This document shows positions 35,818 to 45,001 of a stretch of DNA of 64,000 nt, in pieces. Made by a program: the position numbers and the translations under genes. The DNA is from Acidimicrobiia bacterium. Its GTDB lineage: Bacteria; Actinomycetota; Acidimicrobiia; Acidimicrobiales; Poriferisodalaceae. The stretch is from contig JAJDVQ010000013.1 of the NCBI GenBank assembly GCA_022826045.1, positions 20,849 through 84,848 of the forward strand, written 5' to 3'. Position 1 is the stretch's first letter; each line of letters opens with the position of its first letter. The notes under the pieces are model-generated. The model made no database searches, was not told where the DNA came from, and saw only the letters and a program-made list of their open reading frames with translations.

Positions 35818-36000
35818 CCTGCAACGAAGGGCGGGGAATATTCCCCGCCAAACTCGACGTCGAGGGTGAGCTCGCCTTGCCACAGCGTCATGCTTCAATG
35901 AAGGGCGGGGAATATTCCCCGCCAAACCTGCCGTGCTGGTGACCGCCCGCCGATGCGGATTCCGGCTTCAATGAAGGGCGGGGAATATTCCCCGCCAAAC
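35818..36000 (-). CRISPR. Three-repeat CRISPR array, type I-G associated
   Basis: Three 36-bp repeats lie at 35818-35853, 35892-35927 and 35965-36000, separated by spacers of 38 and 37 bp. The second and third are identical; the first differs at three of its first 12 bases. The centre is the 20-bp perfect palindrome GGCGGGGAATATTCCCCGCC. Read on the minus strand the repeat begins GTTTGG and ends TTGAAGC, a typical 3' handle, so transcription runs leftward with the cas operon, and the degenerate copy is the trailer-end repeat. The array is very short, so acquisition is rare, recent, or the array has been trimmed. Confidence 0.95.
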
Positions 36001-36171
36001 CCACTCTCGAAAACTACCGGCCCTGACCAGCGGATTTGAACGCAGTTGCGAGCGCTCCCTGTGTAGGAGCGCTCGGGAAGCATGAGATTCTGTTGTCAAG
36101 GTGCATTTCAGGCCCGTACACCGGGGCTGCGAGCGCTGCCCGGGCATCGGGGCCTGACCGGACCGCTCGCA
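36001..36171 (-). promoter_or_regulatory. CRISPR leader with inverted repeats
   Basis: The 171 bp between cas2 and the first leader-side repeat hold no gene. They contain a perfect 9-bp inverted repeat, GAGCGCTCC (36050-36058) and GGAGCGCTC (36066-36074), and an 8-bp pair TCAGGCCC (36108-36115) and GGGCCTGA (36150-36157). On the minus strand TTGACA (36094-36099) could be a -35 box, though I see no convincing -10 at proper spacing. The repeats could be adaptation or transcription sites, or the end of the cas transcript. Confidence 0.6.
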
Positions 36172-36468
36172 TCAGACGATTACCGGCCCGGATTGTGGCA
36201 GTGGCGGAGCTACACCGAGAAAATCAAAGCAGTCTCGGCCGCGCTCTGTCGGCATTCCTAGGTCGATGAATGCAACTGTATCATCTCCATGGTGGATCAC
36301 TTCCCCGAGTTCGAACTTGAGGTCTATCAACTCGATCCGATCTAGATCGCTGATAAACACGCTGTAGTGCATCGGCCAGCCGTAAGCCTTCATTGCCTTG
36401 TGGACCTTGCGCAACCGCTTCGGATCGCGGATGTCATAGGAGACCAGATACCGGCGCCGATCACTCAT
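36172..36468 (-). CDS. cas2: CRISPR-associated endoribonuclease-fold protein Cas2
   Basis: The 98-residue protein begins RRRYLVSYDIRDPKRLRKVHKAMKAYG with the conserved metal-site Asp, and continues MHYSVFISDLDRIEL, both typical of Cas2. It bridges Cas1 dimers in the spacer-integration complex. It is the last gene of the leftward cas operon, 4 bp after the cas4-cas1 gene, and its end marks the start of the leader. Confidence 0.95.
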   Translation of the reverse strand: MSDRRRYLVSYDIRDPKRLRKVHKAMKAYGWPMHYSVFISDLDRIELIDLKFELGEVIHHGDDTVAFIDLGMPTERGRDCFDFLGVAPPLPQSGPVIV

Positions 36469-36472
36469 TGCT

Positions 36473-38113
36473 CTACCTGGTCATGAAGGGGACGTACTCG
36501 GGTATCTCGCCGAGCATGCTTGCTGCAAGCATCCGTGCCTGGACCTCGAGGACGCGACGGTAGGTGATCTTGTAACCGTATGTCGGGTGAGTGACCTCGT
36601 GGTCGAGACGCCGCTCGTAGGCGGCGATGATTGCTCGGCGCGCTGGCTGCTCCAGCGCCACTCCCCCAGCCCGGACGACAAAACCGTTCTCGGCCACCTC
36701 CCCGTTGTTCACGGCATTCACGACGACTGACTCGGCGATGATGGGCCGGAACTCCTCGGCGAGATCGAGTGCGAGCGCAGGCCGCCCGAATCTCGGTCGG
36801 TGATACACGCCCAAGTAGGGGTCGAATCCGATCGAGAACACCACCGCCGTGAGGTCCTTGACCAACAGCGCGTACAGGAACGACAGCAGACAGTTGACGG
36901 GGTCGCGAGGCGGTCGCCGGTTGCGGCCGTTGAAGTCGAAGGTGCCGAGACGGTCGTCCTTCAGCATCGTTGCGAAGCTGCCGAAGTACGAGCGAGCGGC
37001 GGCGCCTTCGATCCCGAGCAGCGACTCGACCGAGTCAGCCTCGGCCGCCTTGGCGGCGAGCTCCTTCAGCTGCGCGACGGTTGAGTCCACCGGTTCACGA
37101 GAGTTTCGCATCAGCAGGGTTCGGGAGTTGCGGATCTTGCCGACGATCATCTGCCGTGCCAAGGGCAGGCCGGCCTGAGCCGCCACCGCGACCTGGCGCC
37201 GCCGCAGCTCCACATGCTTGGACGACAGGCCATGGGCCATCCCTTGGAACCATCCCCCGTAGCTGAACCAGCACACCGGGATGTCCTGCCGGAACGCTGC
37301 GTGGAGCAGCTGAGTGGACACCTGCACATTGCCAGTGAGGTTGATCTGCGACACATCGATCAGACGCTCGCTGCTGACCACCTCGCGGTTGACCTTCACT
37401 TCAACCCGACGCTGACTGATGCCGAGCCGAGCGCCTTGCTGGCCGACATACAACGGCCGCGCAGCCGAATCGCGAGGCGTCAGACGCCGAGGCGCCCCCT
37501 CGGCACGCCCAGCGTGGAAATTGGTCTCGTCGGGAAGACAGATGCCCACCAGCGAACAACGCGGACACTTCGGGCTGTCCACCAGCGGCGGCGGCGGGTC
37601 ATCGGCAGCAGCGACCTGACGCAGCCGGTCCACAGTGTCGAGCGTCCGACGAACCAAACGATCATCGAACTCGACAGTTGTGCGCTCGCGCGACGAGGCG
37701 AGATAGAACTGGCCGTGATCGCAGGCATAACCGTTCTCACGCAACATCAACCCGATAGCGGCCAACTGCACCAGCTCGGGCTCCCACGCGGGCCCGTGCT
37801 TCGGCGGCCGGCCCCGCTTGACCTCCACAGGCACCACCCTGCCGTCGGAACCCTCGACGATGTCCGTCCTCGCAATGAGACCCAAACGCTCCGAGCTCAC
37901 GAGCACAGAGCGAGCGTCGCGAACCGGATCGTCCTCCGACGACTCCCCCATCCGACCGCCGCCCTTGTCCACATTGCGATGCACATAGCGGCCGTGCACC
38001 GTGTCAGCGTTGTCCTCGAATCTGGCCTGGACCCATTCGAGATAGAACAGCCGCGGGCAGTACACGAACTCATTGACCATCCGGGCCGGCACGAGCTCAG
38101 GTACGTCAGCCAC
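36473..38113 (-). CDS. Cas4-Cas1 fusion protein
   Basis: The 546-residue protein joins two adaptation enzymes. Residues 1 to about 195 are Cas4: MVNEFVYCPRLFYLEWVQ with the first Fe-S Cys, VVPVEVKRGRPPKHG as the nuclease motif, and PKCPRCSLVGIC with the last Cys residues. From about 210 on is Cas1: PLYVGQQGARLGISQRRVEV, RQDIPVCWFSYGGWFQG, and FSIGFDPYLGVYHRPRFGRPALALDLAEEFRP with the active-site His. Cas4 selects PAM-bearing prespacers and Cas1 integrates them. This fusion is a hallmark of type I-G (formerly I-U) loci. It overlaps the csb3-like gene by 8 nt. Confidence 0.95.
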   Translation of the reverse strand: MADVPELVPARMVNEFVYCPRLFYLEWVQARFEDNADTVHGRYVHRNVDKGGGRMGESSEDDPVRDARSVLVSSERLGLIARTDIVEGSDGRVVPVEVKRGRPPKHGPAWEPELVQLAAIGLMLRENGYACDHGQFYLASSRERTTVEFDDRLVRRTLDTVDRLRQVAAADDPPPPLVDSPKCPRCSLVGICLPDETNFHAGRAEGAPRRLTPRDSAARPLYVGQQGARLGISQRRVEVKVNREVVSSERLIDVSQINLTGNVQVSTQLLHAAFRQDIPVCWFSYGGWFQGMAHGLSSKHVELRRRQVAVAAQAGLPLARQMIVGKIRNSRTLLMRNSREPVDSTVAQLKELAAKAAEADSVESLLGIEGAAARSYFGSFATMLKDDRLGTFDFNGRNRRPPRDPVNCLLSFLYALLVKDLTAVVFSIGFDPYLGVYHRPRFGRPALALDLAEEFRPIIAESVVVNAVNNGEVAENGFVVRAGGVALEQPARRAIIAAYERRLDHEVTHPTYGYKITYRRVLEVQARMLAASMLGEIPEYVPFMTR

Positions 38114-39038
38114 GTCGCCAGATCACCCTTGGCGGCCCGAAGCGCCCATACTTGCTGGCCCGGTCGATGCTCGACGTCAGGATCCGGGTAATCCCCCAGC
38201 CAGCGAATTGACGTGTCCGGGCGACGTATGGAGCTGAATCAACGCCGACCGCATCGGACGGCGGGATCGATGCATGCGCAATGTACGTCCTGGACACTCG
38301 ACTCGGCACGGGGCGCTCCCATAGCGGCCATGAGAAGCATCCTTGGTTCCACGTCCCGTGACACGCCGTGGTCGCAGTCTTCCGGTAACCGCGGAACACC
38401 GGGAAATGGAACATGCCCAAAATGGCGAGGCAGTGGGCACCCGCGCACGAGAGCTTCGGATTCCTCGCGGTATCAGTCGGATCGAACGCTTCAAGCGCAT
38501 ATTGGCGGTCATCGATGACATCCCAACCAAGCGACGGGAGTCGCCCGTCGTATCGCCACGCCCCCGACAGGGTCTGCGCAATGTCTTCTGGACTCGTCTC
38601 AGAGAGGATTCTCTTCATCATGTCGAGGAGCTTCTGATTCCCGGACGTGAAGTCAAGATCTGTCGGCTTCGCCTTTGTTCGAGACATCGCATCGAGACTG
38701 TTCTCCGCGACGAGTGACGCCGCCAGAACCCCGTTCCTCGAAACGCGTGATTCGGCTAGGTAATCCCGGATCGCGCTCGCAGGAAACTTGACGTCACCGC
38801 GAGACGGACTTGGATTCAGCGCTGCCCCTTGGGACCAGCCCTTCGCCACCGAATCGACACGCGAAACGATTTCTTCCAAGTCGAAGACGGAGTCGACAAT
38901 CGCCACCGGAGTGAGCGAGTCGGCCCACCCAAGATGCAGTTCACAGTCGGTCTCGGCGAGTGCGACCTGCACTCCGAGTCCCGCCAGAAACCCGAGCGGG
39001 CTGTCGCCCGACAGCCCAGGGAGCTCAAGTTCCGGCAT
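38106..39038 (-). CDS. Csb3/Cas8-like type I-G effector subunit
   Basis: The 310-residue protein starts LPGLSGDSPLGFLAGLGVQVALAE, which resembles the opening of Csb3/Csx17-type proteins, and includes DDRQYALEAFDPTDTARNPKLSCAGAHCLAILG. Its place between cas3 and cas4-cas1 is where the Cas8-like subunit lies in type I-G. It is much shorter than Csx17 (about 700), so it fits the Csb3 variant first seen in Geobacter-type loci. It would be the large subunit recognising PAM. Start and stop overlap both neighbours by 1 and 8 nt. Confidence 0.75.
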   Translation of the reverse strand: MPELELPGLSGDSPLGFLAGLGVQVALAETDCELHLGWADSLTPVAIVDSVFDLEEIVSRVDSVAKGWSQGAALNPSPSRGDVKFPASAIRDYLAESRVSRNGVLAASLVAENSLDAMSRTKAKPTDLDFTSGNQKLLDMMKRILSETSPEDIAQTLSGAWRYDGRLPSLGWDVIDDRQYALEAFDPTDTARNPKLSCAGAHCLAILGMFHFPVFRGYRKTATTACHGTWNQGCFSWPLWERPVPSRVSRTYIAHASIPPSDAVGVDSAPYVARTRQFAGWGITRILTSSIDRASKYGRFGPPRVIWRRG

Positions 39039-42000
39039 CAGCGAACCTTCCGATCAACGTCAGCAGGCCCCCGTGCTTCGGCTTCGCTCTGGCGGTGATC
39101 GGCGAGACGGAGGATCGCTTCGAGCCAGGCCAGACCGTGGTGCCCGTACTTGGTGCTCAGGCGCCAGAAGCGGTCGGCCATCTCGAGAGCGAGAGTCGAT
39201 TCGCTGAACTCGGATCGGACACTCAGCGCATGGCCGTCGTGCTGATAAGCCAAATCCTGTGGACAATCGTCGGGAACTATCCGCGGCAACGGGCGACTGT
39301 GACCGTGGTGCGTAGCTACCAGGTGCAGCACCAGGTCCGCATCGTTGGCTCGCCCCATCAGCGCCGTGGAGGACTGCGCCATTGCGACGCTCGCTATCTC
39401 GTGTCGCACGGGCGGCCATGAGTGACGCCGGGTACGAGCGCCTGGAAGCGACTTAGCGAGCGGCTCGTCCAGCGACTCCAGGCGGACCCGATCATGTCCG
39501 ACCATCTGCGCCTGGAATCTGCGGTCCACTTTGCCGAGATCGTGTAGCTCGCCAGCGAGCCGCAGATCGCAGACCAGCTCATCACTGAGGCCGAGGTTCC
39601 GAGCGAAGCCCTCGGCGCGCACACCGACCCCTTCGAGGTGGCTGCGGAGTGTGATTCCCGTGCCGGTCATCGACGTGTCGTCGTCTCCGCGAATCGCCGA
39701 GACATCAGGCGAGTTCTCGACCAAGACGTAGTAGCCGCCTGCGGCTGGAGCAGCTCGACCCGGCCAGAGGTCGTCCTCCGAGTCTGAGATCAGCTCCAGT
39801 AAGCGCCGAGCGCGCGTTCGGAGTCGAAACAGCGCCCCGGCAGTGTCTCCATCTTCTGACGTCGGACCAGTGAAGAGCCAGCGCATCTGCATCGGCGCCG
39901 ACTCGTGATCGCGATCGAGCAGATTGCCTATCCACTCGTCGATCCGGTCGTCGAGAGCCTGGGTTTCGTTATCTGTGTCGTCGCCGTCGGCGATTTGATC
40001 GCTGGGTGGCTTGGGCAGCGGCGGTGCCTCGTCGCCGAGCCAATCTTCGATCCACTCCTGCATTTGAGCGTCGAGGCGAATTGTGCAGCGCTTCGCGTAG
40101 GCCCACTGAGCCTCGTCGCCGATATCCGCAATGACTTCTTGCCGCGTTGCTGGATCCGCGCCGCCAATCTGCGTCGGATCCGCCCCGACGTTTCGCTGAG
40201 GGTCCCAAGTGCCGCCGCTGAGGCCGCCTCGTGACGGATCGACAACGATGACGTCCCCAGGCTTGACATCGTCGATATCGACTTCCTCGATGACTGCTTC
40301 CCCGCCGAGGTAACGGTGAACTCGCCTGCTCTCGACTGTCGCGGTTCCATCGTCACCTCTGCGTCTCGGATCGCCATCCGGGGCGGGTGTGGCCACGTCG
40401 GCAATCGGCGTCTCGTCGTTGCCTCGCAGCCATGCTCGAACAGCAGAAATCGGCACTGTCAAGTACTCGGCCTGTCGCGGACGAACCGCCTGCAGCGCCT
40501 CCGGCCGCGCGTCCCGACGCCAAACGATGGACACTTCTGGTTCAGGCGGGTTGTCGTCGAAGCCGTGCAGGAAGTCGCTGATATCCGGCTGCACCAACGG
40601 CTCGGGTCGGGTCTGTGCCCATGCCTCGATGTGGGTGGGCAGCAGCAGAGGTGCTGCGGGGCGCGGGGCGCGGGTGTCAGGCGGCATGTCGACGAGCGCT
40701 CCGCTCGACGGACCGATGTCAATGAAGCCACCGTCAGCCCGCTCACTCAGCTCTCGCCACGTGGCCTTGATCGCGTCGCCATAGATCGGATCGGATCGCT
40801 TGCCTTCGACATCGGGCTTCAGCCCGAGCACCCAGCAGCGCGCCGGCTTGCCCGTCTCCTCGGCGAGCGAGCCGCGCCGGTCCAAGCGACCGACTCGCTG
40901 GCGCAGACTGTCCACCGGGCAGGCTTCGGTGATGAGGGCGTCGAAGCTGAAGTCAGCGCCGACTTCAATGGCTTGAGTGGCAACGACGACCGTACGGCCC
41001 GCATCGGGGTCTCGGATATCGGGATCGACAAGAGCCTCTATCTCCCGAAGCCGACGTGCTCGGTCCAGCGGACGCATGCGACCCGTGACCAAGTGCGACG
41101 CGATCCTTGTGTCACGCAATGCGCGGTCGATTTCTCGCGCGGTGCGGACTCGGTTCACGATCACACCGATGCTTCGCTCGTGCTCTTGAAGCTCTTTCTC
41201 GATGATCGCTGTGACCTTCTTCGGCAACGCCGCATGTGCTGCGGAACCTGTGACCGGAACGAGGCTCGCTCGCTTGGCTGCGAGAGCTATCTGGCGGAGC
41301 CGTTTGCTCGGTTCTCCGAGACCTTCGAGGTCAGTGGAGGAGTGCAGCTCGAATCGGCGGTGTTCCTCGGTCGGTGGCGTGGCAGACATCTCTACGATGC
41401 AGCCGCGCCTCGGCAGCAGGTTTGCGTTGAACGAGTTGACCGTCGGCTCCTTCTCGATGTCGCGCAGCGTGTCGACGAACGGCCTACTCAGATGCACTTC
41501 GTCGAGGATGACGAGGCAGTCGTTGCCGGCGAGGCCCGCATGGATTGGCCGCATGCCGTGGCTGGTCCCGTAGCCGCGGAACAGCAGCTTGGAGCCGAAC
41601 TGGTCGACGGTGGACACCATCACCCAGGGTTGGTCGGGCCGCAGTGCCCAGTCGTTGTCGATCGGGACGCCACCACGCAGGGCGGACACGCCGATCGGAT
41701 TTGTGAGTTCATCGACGATGTCGTTCAGTGCGGAGCGCATCCGGCTGAGGACGCCGGTGTGAGCGGCCCGGATCGAGTCGCTGATCTTCTGTGCGCGCTC
41801 GTAGACCTGATCGACCACGATGCGGCGGTCGATCACGAACACGACCCGGCGCGGAAAGGTCTCCGGACGGGCTGCGAGCGTGAACACCGCAGTGTCGAGG
41901 ACTGCCGTCTTGCCAGCGCCGGTCGGCAGATCGATGACATCGGGCCATCGCCCCTCAGCGAGCACCTGGCCCGTCAGGCGCTCCTGCCACGGGTAGGGCT

Positions 42001-42064
42001 CATAGCCGTGCACCGACTCGAAGTAGTCAGCGAATTCGTCCGCGGACAGAGACTCAGCGCCCAT
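39038..42064 (-). CDS. cas3: Cas3 helicase-nuclease with C-terminal HD domain
   Basis: The protein (1008 residues from the ATG at 42064) is the type I interference nuclease. Helicase motifs come first: VIDLPTGAGKTAVLDTAVF (Walker A) near residue 50 and LVILDEVHLSRPFVDT (DEVH box) near 190; QRVGRLDRRG is motif VI. The HD nuclease domain is at the C-terminus: LAGELHDLGKVDRRFQ, RHSWPPVRHEIASVAM and HLVATHHGHSRPL. Helicase-then-HD is the reverse of classical Cas3 and typical of type I-G. It unwinds and degrades target DNA. I prefer MGAESLSADEF as start, an 11-nt overlap with csb2, over the track start 39 nt earlier. Confidence 0.94.
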   Translation of the reverse strand: MGAESLSADEFADYFESVHGYEPYPWQERLTGQVLAEGRWPDVIDLPTGAGKTAVLDTAVFTLAARPETFPRRVVFVIDRRIVVDQVYERAQKISDSIRAAHTGVLSRMRSALNDIVDELTNPIGVSALRGGVPIDNDWALRPDQPWVMVSTVDQFGSKLLFRGYGTSHGMRPIHAGLAGNDCLVILDEVHLSRPFVDTLRDIEKEPTVNSFNANLLPRRGCIVEMSATPPTEEHRRFELHSSTDLEGLGEPSKRLRQIALAAKRASLVPVTGSAAHAALPKKVTAIIEKELQEHERSIGVIVNRVRTAREIDRALRDTRIASHLVTGRMRPLDRARRLREIEALVDPDIRDPDAGRTVVVATQAIEVGADFSFDALITEACPVDSLRQRVGRLDRRGSLAEETGKPARCWVLGLKPDVEGKRSDPIYGDAIKATWRELSERADGGFIDIGPSSGALVDMPPDTRAPRPAAPLLLPTHIEAWAQTRPEPLVQPDISDFLHGFDDNPPEPEVSIVWRRDARPEALQAVRPRQAEYLTVPISAVRAWLRGNDETPIADVATPAPDGDPRRRGDDGTATVESRRVHRYLGGEAVIEEVDIDDVKPGDVIVVDPSRGGLSGGTWDPQRNVGADPTQIGGADPATRQEVIADIGDEAQWAYAKRCTIRLDAQMQEWIEDWLGDEAPPLPKPPSDQIADGDDTDNETQALDDRIDEWIGNLLDRDHESAPMQMRWLFTGPTSEDGDTAGALFRLRTRARRLLELISDSEDDLWPGRAAPAAGGYYVLVENSPDVSAIRGDDDTSMTGTGITLRSHLEGVGVRAEGFARNLGLSDELVCDLRLAGELHDLGKVDRRFQAQMVGHDRVRLESLDEPLAKSLPGARTRRHSWPPVRHEIASVAMAQSSTALMGRANDADLVLHLVATHHGHSRPLPRIVPDDCPQDLAYQHDGHALSVRSEFSESTLALEMADRFWRLSTKYGHHGLAWLEAILRLADHRQSEAEARGPADVDRKVR

Positions 42065-43751
42065 CGCTGACCGACCGTTCGCCAGAACTGCCCGACGACA
42101 CATCCCATTCAGGGATCGGGCGCATCAAGCCCAGGCCGACGAACCGGCCAGAACCCATCACCAACGGGCCCTCAACCTCTTCGGCGAATCGCACGGCGGC
42201 GTGCACCAAACGACGACGCACGCCCTCGCCACGACGCGTGCCTTGTACAAAGGCCGGATAGGCAGCCGCACCGCGAACGCCAGTGATCAGCGGATCGAAC
42301 GAGACCGCGACGGCCTCCGGTTCGGGCAGACCGATATGGACGCACGACTGTCGCACTTGCGCTTCGGCTGCAGCCCACGCCTTGGCTCTTGCGCTCGGCG
42401 AACCACGAGCAAGCCGGCCGGGATTCTTCGGCAGCGCGATCGGTGTCACGCTCGCCCAGCTGCGAGACGCCCGTGCCCACGTTCCGCTCCGCAGACTCGA
42501 GAGTTCGAATGGAGGCTGCTTGCGCTGAAGGTCGATCACATTGCCCCCGGCCAGCGTCAGCCGGCAGAGACCAGGTGGCTCGGATTGCTCCCAGCGACCA
42601 ATGGCGCGGTAGGCGGCGCGGGCCGCGAGTTCGTCAAGCCCATCGGGGAGCAGCACTGCCAATCCCATGACCCGGCCGTCGGCATGGGCATGGCCGACAT
42701 TGGGAAGGGACACGAAGGCGACATGAGGGTCACGGCTCGGCGAACCGCTGGGCAGATGACCGCTCAGCCCTTCCGGCAGAGGGTCCTCGGCATGGTGGAA
42801 CACCGCTCCACGCAGCGTCTCAACCAGCTCGACAGTGCGCGTCACCGGCAACCCGCGCTTGCCGGCCGGAATCTCGAACACGACTAAGTCGCCCGCGATG
42901 TCGGGGCGCGACGCGGGCTTCGCTTCGTCATCTTCGCTGCGAACCTGCCCGTAGCGAACGCCCAAGAACGGCAGCGCACGGGGACGCACCCCCCCGTGCC
43001 GGGAGTGGGCACGCTCCAACGCGTCAAGCTGGCCACGCTGAGTGCACCTCAGCACCATCGGCCCCTCCCCGGGCTTCAACGTCGGCTCCGGCGCAGAATC
43101 GACAAGCCGGCACGACACCAACGACGACGAATGCCCAAGTCGCGTCACACGGCTCAGCAGCGCATCAAGCGCCGCTGCAAGACCAGGATCAGGAGACTCG
43201 TCCCATGAGAAGGTCACACACGAGCAGTCGGGCGTGACAGACGGAAACTGACGCTCCTGCTTGCCCCGCCCTTCCGGCAGGAGCGCTTCGGCAGCTTTCG
43301 GATTGGTCGAACCAACCGCCTCAACAAGTGAAGCCACATAGCGTTCCTTGTCGATCTTGTCTCGCAACCGCTCGACGGCGGGCGTTACCTCTCCTTCCAA
43401 GGCCTCGAGCAGCTGATCGTGCCCGTCTTGAAGATCAGCAAGTCGACCAGCGCGGCGTCGATACTGCGCCCCAGCAATGACCGACGCATCGTTCACGGGA
43501 ACGAAGTGACTGACCGGGCGACGAACCGAGACACTGTCGGGACGAGATGCCGTGATCGCGGGTGCTTTCTGGCGCTCCAGCCACTCGAGGGCGGCCCGCT
43601 CACTCGCGTCGGCGGCATCAGCATCGGCCCACGCCGCCACGAGCGCCGAGAACAAGCGAGCCGGGTGCGGCGGCCATTCGTGCTGTTGACGGTCGTGGTG
43701 TGCCGTCGCGACATACCGACCGGTCAACAGCGTGACCTCGACGGTAATCAC
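42054..43751 (-). CDS. csb2: Csb2, Cas5-Cas6 fusion of type I-G
   Basis: The 565-residue protein begins MITVEVTLLTGRYVATAHHDR then EWPPHPARLFSALVAAWAD, the characteristic Csb2 (GSU0054-type) start, which corresponds to Cas5. The C-terminal half has HVAFVSLPNVGHAHADGRVMGLAVLLP with paired His residues and ends EGPLVMGSGRFVGLGLMRP, corresponding to a RAMP/Cas6-like crRNA-processing part. It would cut the precursor crRNA in the repeat and cap its 5' end in Cascade. It overlaps csb1 by 4 nt and cas3 by 11 nt. Confidence 0.9.
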   Translation of the reverse strand: MITVEVTLLTGRYVATAHHDRQQHEWPPHPARLFSALVAAWADADAADASERAALEWLERQKAPAITASRPDSVSVRRPVSHFVPVNDASVIAGAQYRRRAGRLADLQDGHDQLLEALEGEVTPAVERLRDKIDKERYVASLVEAVGSTNPKAAEALLPEGRGKQERQFPSVTPDCSCVTFSWDESPDPGLAAALDALLSRVTRLGHSSSLVSCRLVDSAPEPTLKPGEGPMVLRCTQRGQLDALERAHSRHGGVRPRALPFLGVRYGQVRSEDDEAKPASRPDIAGDLVVFEIPAGKRGLPVTRTVELVETLRGAVFHHAEDPLPEGLSGHLPSGSPSRDPHVAFVSLPNVGHAHADGRVMGLAVLLPDGLDELAARAAYRAIGRWEQSEPPGLCRLTLAGGNVIDLQRKQPPFELSSLRSGTWARASRSWASVTPIALPKNPGRLARGSPSARAKAWAAAEAQVRQSCVHIGLPEPEAVAVSFDPLITGVRGAAAYPAFVQGTRRGEGVRRRLVHAAVRFAEEVEGPLVMGSGRFVGLGLMRPIPEWDVSSGSSGERSVSDGR

Positions 43752-45001
43752 GCGGCCTCCGTCACATCCTCACGTGCCGACACCTCGCGGCTGCGCCGGA
43801 GCAACTCGACAAGCTTCGGTGCCGGCACCAGCCGGATTTCATCCGTCGCCCAGCCAAGTCCCGCCGCTGCCGCTTCGCGTGCCGCCCGCTCAACCAACTC
43901 GGCACTCGTAGCGCGGCCGATGCCGACGGCCTGAGGTTCGGAGCCATCGCGCAATACAAGTTCCGCTGACAACGGGTGCACAGGCACCAGCAAGCAACGC
44001 GAGCGCAGGTCAAGATCCATCTCGTAGCTGTATGCGATCGCGGCGACGCCGAGCGCTGCCACCGCAGCTCGTGCGGCTACGGCAGCTTCCCGGCTCGCAT
44101 TGGCGAACTTGAGTCGACGCAGCGCCGCGAACGAGATCACCGTGGTCTGCCGGGCAGACGAGATGGTCACACCACCGGCGAGCCCATCGATCGAGGGCGC
44201 GATGTTGCCGTGATTGATCTTGGACGGCTGCCCTGCCGTTCCGCTCTCAGAACCCCGCGACGCGGGCTCAGGCTTCCCGCCTTTGAGCTGAACAGCGTCG
44301 TGTGACTCGAACGTCCAGACTTGCCCGGGATCGCTGTGGTTATACGCGATCTGGTCTGCTGGCAGCTTCTCGATCTGCAACGGGTCGATCCTGCTCCTGA
44401 CCTTGGTTCCGATCTTCGCATCCAGCCCGACTACCTCAGACACGTACGCACGCTGGAACTTGGCGCCAAGACCGCCCTTGGGTCCCGTCGAGTCCCACTG
44501 CCCGAAGAGCAACCCAGTGGGGGCATACCGGAACATCGCAGCCGCGTTGCGAGGCTGAGCATCGGTGATCGCCTTGCCGATGTCCGAAAGACGGAACAAG
44601 GTGCCGTCAAGCAAGCTGTCACGAAAGATCGCGTCCGCCAACCGATGCGGAGCTTCAAGCACCGTCAGGCGTCCGAGGTCGTTGACTCCCTCTTCACCCG
44701 AGAAATCAACGAAGGGAACCGGGAACGCGAGCTCATCAGCCTCCCAGCCCTCCAGCAACGCAAGCTCGGCGCGGTTCGCCTGCGACGCCACCGAATCCAA
44801 TAGCACAGTGGTCGACACCCGGTCACCAATCTGGCGCTCCTCGACGGCGTACTTGTGCTCGGCCGTGTTTGGGACGTCGTAAGTCGGCGGGAAGACTTTG
44901 CCTCCCTCGCCATCCGTCGGCTGCAAGCGCAAGATCGAGCGCAGCGCGACCGCCCCGCCCGACACAGCATCTCGCAACCTCTCATAGGTCAGTTCAGTCA
45001 C
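43748..45001 (-). CDS. csb1: Csb1, Cas7-like backbone subunit of type I-G
   Basis: The 417-residue protein has the Csb1 (GSU0053-type) signature GGKVFPPTYDVPNTAEHKYAVEERQIG and VLLDSVASQANRAELALLEG. It is expected to form the Cas7-like filament along the crRNA. It is the first gene of the operon; its GTG follows AAGGAG by 6 nt on the minus strand. The operon order csb1-csb2-cas3-csb3-cas4/1-cas2 has overlaps or gaps of 4 nt or less throughout. Confidence 0.92.
   Translation of the reverse strand: MTELTYERLRDAVSGGAVALRSILRLQPTDGEGGKVFPPTYDVPNTAEHKYAVEERQIGDRVSTTVLLDSVASQANRAELALLEGWEADELAFPVPFVDFSGEEGVNDLGRLTVLEAPHRLADAIFRDSLLDGTLFRLSDIGKAITDAQPRNAAAMFRYAPTGLLFGQWDSTGPKGGLGAKFQRAYVSEVVGLDAKIGTKVRSRIDPLQIEKLPADQIAYNHSDPGQVWTFESHDAVQLKGGKPEPASRGSESGTAGQPSKINHGNIAPSIDGLAGGVTISSARQTTVISFAALRRLKFANASREAAVAARAAVAALGVAAIAYSYEMDLDLRSRCLLVPVHPLSAELVLRDGSEPQAVGIGRATSAELVERAAREAAAAGLGWATDEIRLVPAPKLVELLRRSREVSAREDVTEAA

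Noticed and set aside
36001-36171. A CreTA-type toxin-guide RNA pair in the cas locus
   Set aside because: I looked in the leader for a second degenerate repeat that could act as a guide and found none; the operon has no other gap.
40316-42070. 584-residue plus-strand ORF opposite cas3
   Set aside because: The minus strand carries helicase motifs; this is an antisense shadow.
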